64,000 nt of DNA from Melieria omissa (taxonomy: Eukaryota; Arthropoda; Insecta; Diptera; Ulidiidae). The stretch covers positions 29,582,298 to 29,646,297 of the forward strand of contig OZ020267.1 in NCBI GenBank assembly GCA_963971225.1, written 5' to 3'. The notes under the pieces were generated by a model. It saw only the letters and a program-made list of their open reading frames with translations, was not told where the DNA came from and searched no databases. The translations under genes were made by a program, and so were the position numbers. Of this stretch, positions 59,001-64,000 are shown one piece after another (within the stretch, counting starts at the first letter, position 1; every line of letters begins with the position of its first letter).

Positions 59001-59665
59001 CTAATGTAGATCTTCAATATTGAGGATTTTTATTAGTTTAAGCACTCTTTGGGGTTCTAGATTCCAGATCTTTTCTGGGGCTATAGTGGTCGCGCCTACC
59101 TGGAGAAATATTTTTCTGCTGAGTGCAGGACAATCACAGAGAACGTGTATGGAGGTTTCTGTTTCTTGATTGCATTTTCTGCAGACATCCGAAGAGGAAA
59201 TTCCCATTTTACTGAGATGATACCTTAGTGAGCAGTGGCCAGTTAGGTATCCAGTGAGGGCGCGGATGTCCTCCTTTTAAGCATCAGGAGTTTTCTGGAT
59301 ACTTCTTTGTCTGGGGTTATAAACCGCTTTGCCTGGCATTGTCCCGTGCTGTTGGTCCATTGCTTGGCAAAGCTTTGGTCTACCCATTTCCTTAGCCATT
59401 CTTGTGTGTGTCCTTTTAATAGTCCACAGAATGGTTCAGGGACCACCAGTCGGCGCATTGCACCTCTTTTGGCATGGCGGTCAGCTTTTACCTTCGTTCC
59501 TTCGTGAGCCTCATGTCCTGGGCTCCAGTGTAGCTCTATTGAGTTACGACCTCCCAGTTCATTTAGGAGAGCACGTCAATCCTTCACAAGTCTTGAGGAG
59601 ACCGCATAGGCTTCGAGAGACTTTAGGGCCGCTTGACTGTCGGATGATATGTATACTTGTGCAAA
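59001..59665 (-). pseudogene. Non-LTR ORF2: RNase H and zinc-knuckle C-terminus
   Basis: The minus strand begins near 59665 in the RNase H domain: YISSDSQAALKSL, then a TGA stop, then RNSIELHWSPGHEAHEGTKV followed by KADRHAKRGA. A linker follows (VVPEPFCGLLKGHTQEWLRK), then a frameshift, then LTGYLTGHCSLRYHLSKMG, VCRKCNQETETSIHVLCDCP and ALSR, ending IKILNIEDLH at 59001. The catalytic-domain SDSQAAL and HWxPGHxxxxGxxKAD motifs are standard for the I/R1/LOA RNase H. It belongs to a different subfamily from the 20.7-kb copy. The 5' cut lies next to the tail of another LINE. Confidence 0.9.
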
Positions 59666-59676
59666 AGATGTTTTCT

Positions 59677-59748
59677 TAGGTTAGGTTAAGTTAACATGGC
59701 TGGATATCAGAGATCCCTCACTTAGGCCAAGATACATACATATACAGC
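59677..59748 (-). mobile_element. LINE 3' tail (part cut off by a MITE)
   Basis: On the minus strand it reads ttggcctaagtgagggatct, then ccagccatgttaac and two to three aacct units (plus-strand ttaggttagg near 59678-59690). This is the same tail as at 20556-20630. The rest of this element resumes at 60485, beyond the TTAA-flanked MITE. Confidence 0.8.
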
Positions 59749-59752
59749 TTAA

Positions 59753-60480
59753 GGGGGTCGTCTAGTGTGACGGGTCAAAAAAATCGTTTTTGTTTTTTTT
59801 TCATAAATCACTTCTAAAACATGTTTAGAAGACGTGTATAAATGGATTTTTGTAAATTCGAAGCCGTTATCAAGTTGCACTTGTAAACCGGAGTAGGTAT
59901 GCGGAGCGCATACCTCCAACTTCCAACTTAAAAACGCGTTTTTCTCAAAACACGTTTTTTCAAAACTGCTGCCACGATATCTCAAAAACTATTTAACTAT
60001 TAATGCTCAACTTTTTACACCATCTTGAGTACATGTCCAACTACAAATTAAGCTAAAAGAATTAAGATTGCTTCGTTACTTTTTTTTTTCTTCAATTATA
60101 TGCACGTGAAAAATAGTCGAAAAACTCATATTTTTTTATGTTTAGGCAAACAAATACTTTTTTTTGGAATACGAACTTTCTTTTAGCTCAATTTGCAGTT
60201 TGAAGTCTCAGGAATGAAATGGCGTTTAGTTTTTTGATTTCAGATAATCACAACGACCAGAATCATGGCAGCAGTGGAGCAACTTTTTTTTTTTACGTCT
60301 TCCTGTTGAGTGGTGTAACTCCGATACTAATCAATAGATTGGCTTCAAATAATTATAAAACTTTGTCGATATGTACTCAAAGAAGAAATAAAATTCAAAA
60401 GTTATTTTACTTGAACGGTTTTTTTAATAATGACTGTCAAAAAAGGCATAAAAATACGGCCTTCACACTAGACGACCCCC
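59753..60480. mobile_element. 728-bp TTAA-flanked MITE
   Basis: Perfect 18-bp inverted repeats form the ends: gggggtcgtctagtgtga at 59753-59770 and its complement at 60463-60480. TTAA lies on both sides (59749-59752 and 60481-60484). The interior is AT-rich with no recognised protein; a plus-strand frame from 60219 runs out through the right end. The TTAA target suggests piggyBac-type mobilisation. It sits inside the 3' UTR of a LINE. Confidence 0.9.
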
Positions 60481-60485
60481 TTAAG

Positions 60486-60720
60486 CTAACTAGGTTGTTC
60501 CTGGTCCAGCCATCTGGACGATGTTACGAAGCTAAGAAGGTTTTTGATATCTATGCAGGATGTTTCCGTTAGGTTTGAGAGAAACGGTTGTCCTAGGATG
60601 TTTTCCTAAGTAGGCATTCTCTGGCGCATGCTTCCATGGCATAGACTGCGACCTAGAATAAGGTAGCTAGCTTCTCCATAGGGAAGGATTTGTGGAACGT
60701 ATGCAGAATCACAAACGTTG
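60486..60720 (-). pseudogene. LINE ORF2 extreme C-terminus, interrupted downstream by the MITE
   Basis: The minus strand reads AMEACARECLLRKTS, a stop, and then in a continuing frame TETSCIDIKNLLSFVTSSRW, ending LDQEQPS with a TAG at about 60486. The ending parallels NIRDLLSFIHKTKWLV at 20.7 kb and YRLLSFVNSSNWFNE at 63.9 kb. Together with the tail at 59677-59748 it forms one LINE 3' end split by the MITE. Confidence 0.75.
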
Positions 60721-62745
60721 TGGAAGGTTATTTGTTTTACTTTTCACTAATTTAGCAATAAAATTAAGGGGATACTGAAATCAAAAACATGTATTTTTGT
60801 AAAAGGATTAGTCAAAAATTGTCAAACATATTGAAAGATGCATTGTTGAAAGTACTTTATTGACATATTTTGGTCCAGAAAGTTCAAAGGAGAAAATTTT
60901 GTTAAAAGGCAAAAATGGTCCACTTGCATTTGATACCCATATCTTTATTATAGCACTAGCGAAAATATTTGAATAAATGTGAAGTGCGTATGTCCTTAGA
61001 ATGTTTTAGTCTTTTAAAAAGACTTCAGATCAGAAAAATAAAGAACGGAGTATGCCAGGTTACTATAAATTGCCTATAGTTTCACGTGTGTGTGAACATT
61101 TTGATCGATCAGAAGTAGTGTTGCACGGTGTAACAACATGGGAACATCTTCATATCTTCTCTTACAAACGACATTCATTGGTTGCAATTTGACTACTTAT
61201 TACTAAAATGAGGCGAGTAACTCAAAACAGAACCTTCAGAAAAATTTGTCTAAATTTCACATTTAATTTGTTTCAATTTGCAGTATGAGATCCTTGTGCA
61301 TGTAATTCTTTCAGTAGTACTTCAATAATTAATTTTATTAACCACACACTGTCTTTTATACTTTGAAATTCAATATTTACTTTATGCACAACGATTTTTT
61401 CAAGCAACTATAATAAATAAAATGCATATTTTCACACAAAAAAAGAAAACACCGACGGCAGCTTCAAAGCGCTGCAATGAAATTCCCCCAAATGCGACGC
61501 AATACCGACAAGAGCCGGTCGGCTGTTGCGGCGAGCGGCAGACTCAAAGCGGCCGCGCCCGCATTTAACACTTCAAAAACCCTTCAGTTGCACACACACA
61601 CACACACACACACAGCCACACGCACCGACACAACGCAGTGAAAATAAAGTGTCAAAAACTGTTGGTCAAAAAGCGTGCGGCAATTATTCAACACAATTGA
61701 AGATGAAGTGCGGTAAATGAACAGCAGCAGCAGCTGCTGGCGGCACAAAGCGAAAAATCAAGCAGCACATCCCGGCAACGGATTGTCGGGGATTGTTTGG
61801 CTGTTGCTGCTGCTGGCGGTGGCTCTGGCTGCCCTTGCTTTATAATTTGTTGTTGTTGTTGTAACAAACAATTTTTCGGTGATAAAATATTTAAATTTAA
61901 TTAAGGCCAACGGACAATATGCTACCAACGCACCAAAAAACGGACACGAGCTCACCAATACACACACACTCACTCCCATAGATCAACGTGTTTGCATATT
62001 TACCGTTTGAATTGAATTGGTTGGCTGGCTGGCGGCATCGTGGTGTGGGCAGGCAGACGAGTTTGTTGTGATGGAGGATGTCTGCTTTCCTTCTTTGCGA
62101 GTTTGCTGGCGCTGACACTGTTGTTGTTGTTGTTATTGTTATGGTCGCTTCTGGTGTTGCTGTCGGCGCAGCAATGGAGTTGAGGTGGCGTTCTGTCTGC
62201 TGGTTATGCTAGTTATTTCGTTGTTATTGTTGTTGGTGTTGTTGTTGTTTATGCTTCTGACATGCATGCCACATATTTTATGGCATTTTATTTTTTGTCG
62301 GATTTCATTGCTTGTCTTAAGCGGACTTTGAGCTGAAATTCGTTGCAAATTGTTGCTTTGATGAAAATTCCTTTTTAAGTTTATTTTTTTGGTAATGTTA
62401 TGTTTTGTGTTTTTTGCTTATTTGTCATTTTTATCAGTTGCAATGAAATTGGATTCTGGTCAGTTATGAATACAACATCAAAAGTCTTAATTATTCTGTG
62501 GAATTAAGAGTAGCGAATTGAATTGAAATGAATTTTTAAGGCGCCAACAAAAAGGTTTAAGTCAAATGACTCAATTCACCTCACTTCAAATGAAATTGAA
62601 ATATTTCAATTGTCTGAGACAACAGAGAGTTGAAGAGGTCAGCACACTCTGAGAAGGGTAAAAGAGTTTCCAAGAATGAATCAAAAAAGATAGAACTGAA
62701 AGTACTTCATGTTAAACAAAAACTTATCGTTTACAGGAACAAACT
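60721..62745. other. Spacer; GC-rich stretch 61.45-62.25 kb, no gene assigned
   Basis: 60721-61440 is AT-rich and empty. 61440-61760 is GC-rich with a (CA)n at 61591-61613 and a short ATG frame ending at a possible donor (gcggtaaatgaa near 61710), which might be a 5' UTR/first exon. 61790-62260 carries TTG and GTT repeats with repeat-driven minus-strand frames. Nothing is decisive. Confidence 0.35.
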
Positions 62746-62752
62746 TAATCTG

Positions 62753-63119
62753 GCATTGCCGGCCTCAATAGTCCTGCGGATAGCGCGCTGGTTTCTCATA
62801 CCAAAGGCTCTAGATTCGATTCCTCTCAACTACTTCTATCGCTATCTACATGAAACAGAGGAGAATCGCAAGAATCTCTTGGAAGAGCAAACCTCAATTT
62901 TGTGAAAGAAAAGAAATTTTGTGTCAACCATCGTTCGGATTCAGCGTTAAACTGTAGGTCCTTCCGCCTTCTCCAAACTGCTTAAAATGTGTTGTAACAC
63001 ATGTTGAAAAATCAGTGTTTCCTGCAGATTTCAAACGGGTAGAGCTTGTGATATCACAATGGGTCTCTTAGGCCTCCGGGTGTGTCTCATACAGAAGCAG
63101 GCACTGACACCTACCTACG
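62753..63119 (+). mobile_element. tRNA-derived SINE (family shared with 31.4 kb)
   Basis: The head is agtcctgcggatagcgcgct (A-box region), followed by an anticodon-type hairpin ctggtttctcataccaa and the B box agattcgattcc (62814-62825). The body contains acttctatcgctatctacat and gaaacagaggagaat, as in the 31.4-kb copy. The 3' end has gtgatatcacaatgggtc (63048-63065) and gtgtgtctcatacagaag, shared with the LINE tails. The 7-bp direct repeat taatctg (62746-62752 and 63120-63126) may be the target duplication. Polymerase III transcription from the internal boxes is expected. Confidence 0.85.
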
Positions 63120-63544
63120 TAATCTGACTGTGTTGTTTTTCCACTAAAGGACTGCACCATTGAACATTTTCTCATTGGAAGAAATGAGATAGAAGAGAAA
63201 AATTCTTCTCTCCTGCAAATTTTACATGGTTTTTTTTTTTGCTTTCCGCATATTTATGTATTAGATGAATAATTTCCTCCCCACTCAGTTTTGTTTTCCT
63301 CAATCTTAAGTGGGAGATAAATATGTTTATATTCGAGTTCGAATTTGGGCTCATTATAAGTCTTTTCATATCATAGTACAGAGTCTGCATAATTCGAGCC
63401 GGGCCTCCAGTGGTCTAGGAATTATTGGATTGACAAAAAAATAATTTAGGTTTTTTAGTGTGAGCTGGGCCAAGAGTTGACCACGCTCGGTGTCCCTCTT
63501 TTAACATGTTAGCTTCGTACCCATGCGAGCTCTATACACGATAC
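63120..63544. other. Short spacer, nothing recognised
   Basis: AT-rich, with one motif-free minus-strand frame. A T-run lies at about 63231-63240. No gene is called. Confidence 0.45.
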
Positions 63545-64000
63545 GAATTTAAGATGGTTTGAAGGCAACACAAGCCTCCTTGTGCGCCAACTTTGGCCAA
63601 CCTTAAATCTTCGACGTTCTAAAGAACTCCTCTCGTTAAACAGAGCCCAGATCAGAACCATGATTGGTGTCCTTACGGGTCACTGCCTAATCGGCACCCA
63701 CGCAAAATCGATGGGGCTGTCTTCTAACGACTTCAGTCGCAGTTGTTTGGACGAGGAGGAGGAAGTAAATATTCCTCACTTCCTATGTTACTGTTCTGCT
63801 TTATCCAGAAGAAGGCTGACCTGCTTAGACAACTTCTTCTTCGGAAGTGTAGAAGATCTAGCTGACAAGACCATATACCGTCTACTAAGCTTCGTTAATA
63901 GCTCCAACTGGTTTAACGAGTGAGCGACATGATGCTCGATCGATGATGTGGTAACACAATGGGCCGCCTGGCCTAAGTGTGCTCCTCCTGGAGCAGCCAC
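63545..64000 (+). mobile_element. RNase-H-type LINE 3' end, cut by the window edge
   Basis: The 5'-truncated element holds ORF2 C-terminal codons to 63923 and then its 3' UTR: gtggtaacacaatgggcc at 63948-63965, ggcctaagtgtg at 63970-63981 and gcagccac at 63993-64000. The expected AACCT tail would lie just past the window end. Confidence 0.9.
63582..63923 (+). pseudogene. LINE ORF2 C-terminal zinc-knuckle region
   Basis: The frame is open and reads RQLWPTLNLRRSKELLSLNR, RTMIGVLTGHCLIGTHAKSM, GLSSNDFSRSCLDEEEEVNI, PHFLCYCSALSRRR and ends YRLLSFVNSSNWFNE. It is the nucleic-acid-binding C-terminus of an RNase-H-bearing non-LTR ORF2. The first Cys of the usual CRSC pair is serine here (SRSC). RT, RNase H and endonuclease are missing, so it is a dead fragment despite the open frame. 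It is the best local reference for the older copy at 11.1-11.3 kb. Confidence 0.9.

Noticed and set aside
1..64000. CRISPR array, bacterial operon or phage signals
   Set aside because: No short regular repeat-spacer structure, no ribosome-binding sites and no dense coding. The sequence is clearly eukaryotic.

Overview
This window looks like non-coding, repeat-rich nuclear DNA of an insect, most probably a higher fly (Diptera). The evidence is abundant CAA/TTG and CA/TG low-complexity tracts, AT-rich spacers, and relics of fly-type transposons: DD34D mariner, a DD37D Tc1/mariner-like element, RTE and RNase-H-bearing non-LTR retrotransposons, and TTAA-flanked piggyBac-like elements. A tephritid fruit fly is a reasonable guess but is inference only. 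I found no confident host protein-coding gene, no rRNA, no functional tRNA and no CRISPR array. Nearly all open frames are short chance frames or frames inside repeats. The stretch is best read as intergenic or large-intron sequence.

Layout. 0-5 kb: CAA-rich sequence, a 295-bp tandem repeat, a retrotransposon RNase H relic, a decayed DD37D Tc1/mariner-like element with terminal repeats, and an internally deleted mariner sitting at the junction of a ~300-bp tandem duplication. 5-13.5 kb: AT-rich sequence with CA microsatellites, one candidate exon edge near 7.2 kb, a TIR element at 7.4-8.0 kb and a non-LTR relic at 10.7-11.3 kb. 13.5-18.5 kb: a 5-kb degenerate satellite-like array, including a 133-bp unit repeated about eight times, split by a 5'-truncated poly(A) LINE and by a TTAA-flanked piggyBac-like element. 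20.5-31.6 kb: non-LTR 3' fragments, a TIR element whose ends begin with CACAGTG (Transib-like), a perfect SINE insertion with an 18-bp target duplication, a 201-bp TTAA MITE, an inverted repeat pair and a second tRNA-derived SINE. 34.7-37.1 kb: a 136-bp minisatellite and a 5'-truncated RTE insertion with a 14-bp target duplication. 38-45.4 kb: short tandem repeats, a small TIR element with an ORF, and a solo LTR carrying a TATA box and a polyadenylation signal. 49.6-64 kb: more LINE 3' fragments, a ~690-bp TAC/TTC microsatellite, a mariner relic, a 728-bp TTAA MITE nested in a LINE 3' end, a SINE, and a LINE C-terminus cut by the window edge.

How the parts relate. The most informative pattern is that two unrelated tRNA-derived SINE families each share their 3' end with a LINE family in the same window. 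The 29.5-kb SINE matches the RTE tail at 36.0 kb. The 31.4- and 62.8-kb SINEs match the tail of the RNase-H-type LINEs at 20.6 and 63.9 kb. This is what is expected of SINEs mobilised by partner LINEs that recognise a specific 3' end. The RNase-H-type LINEs also end in short AACCT runs, which read as TTAGG, the ancestral insect telomere repeat, on the other strand.
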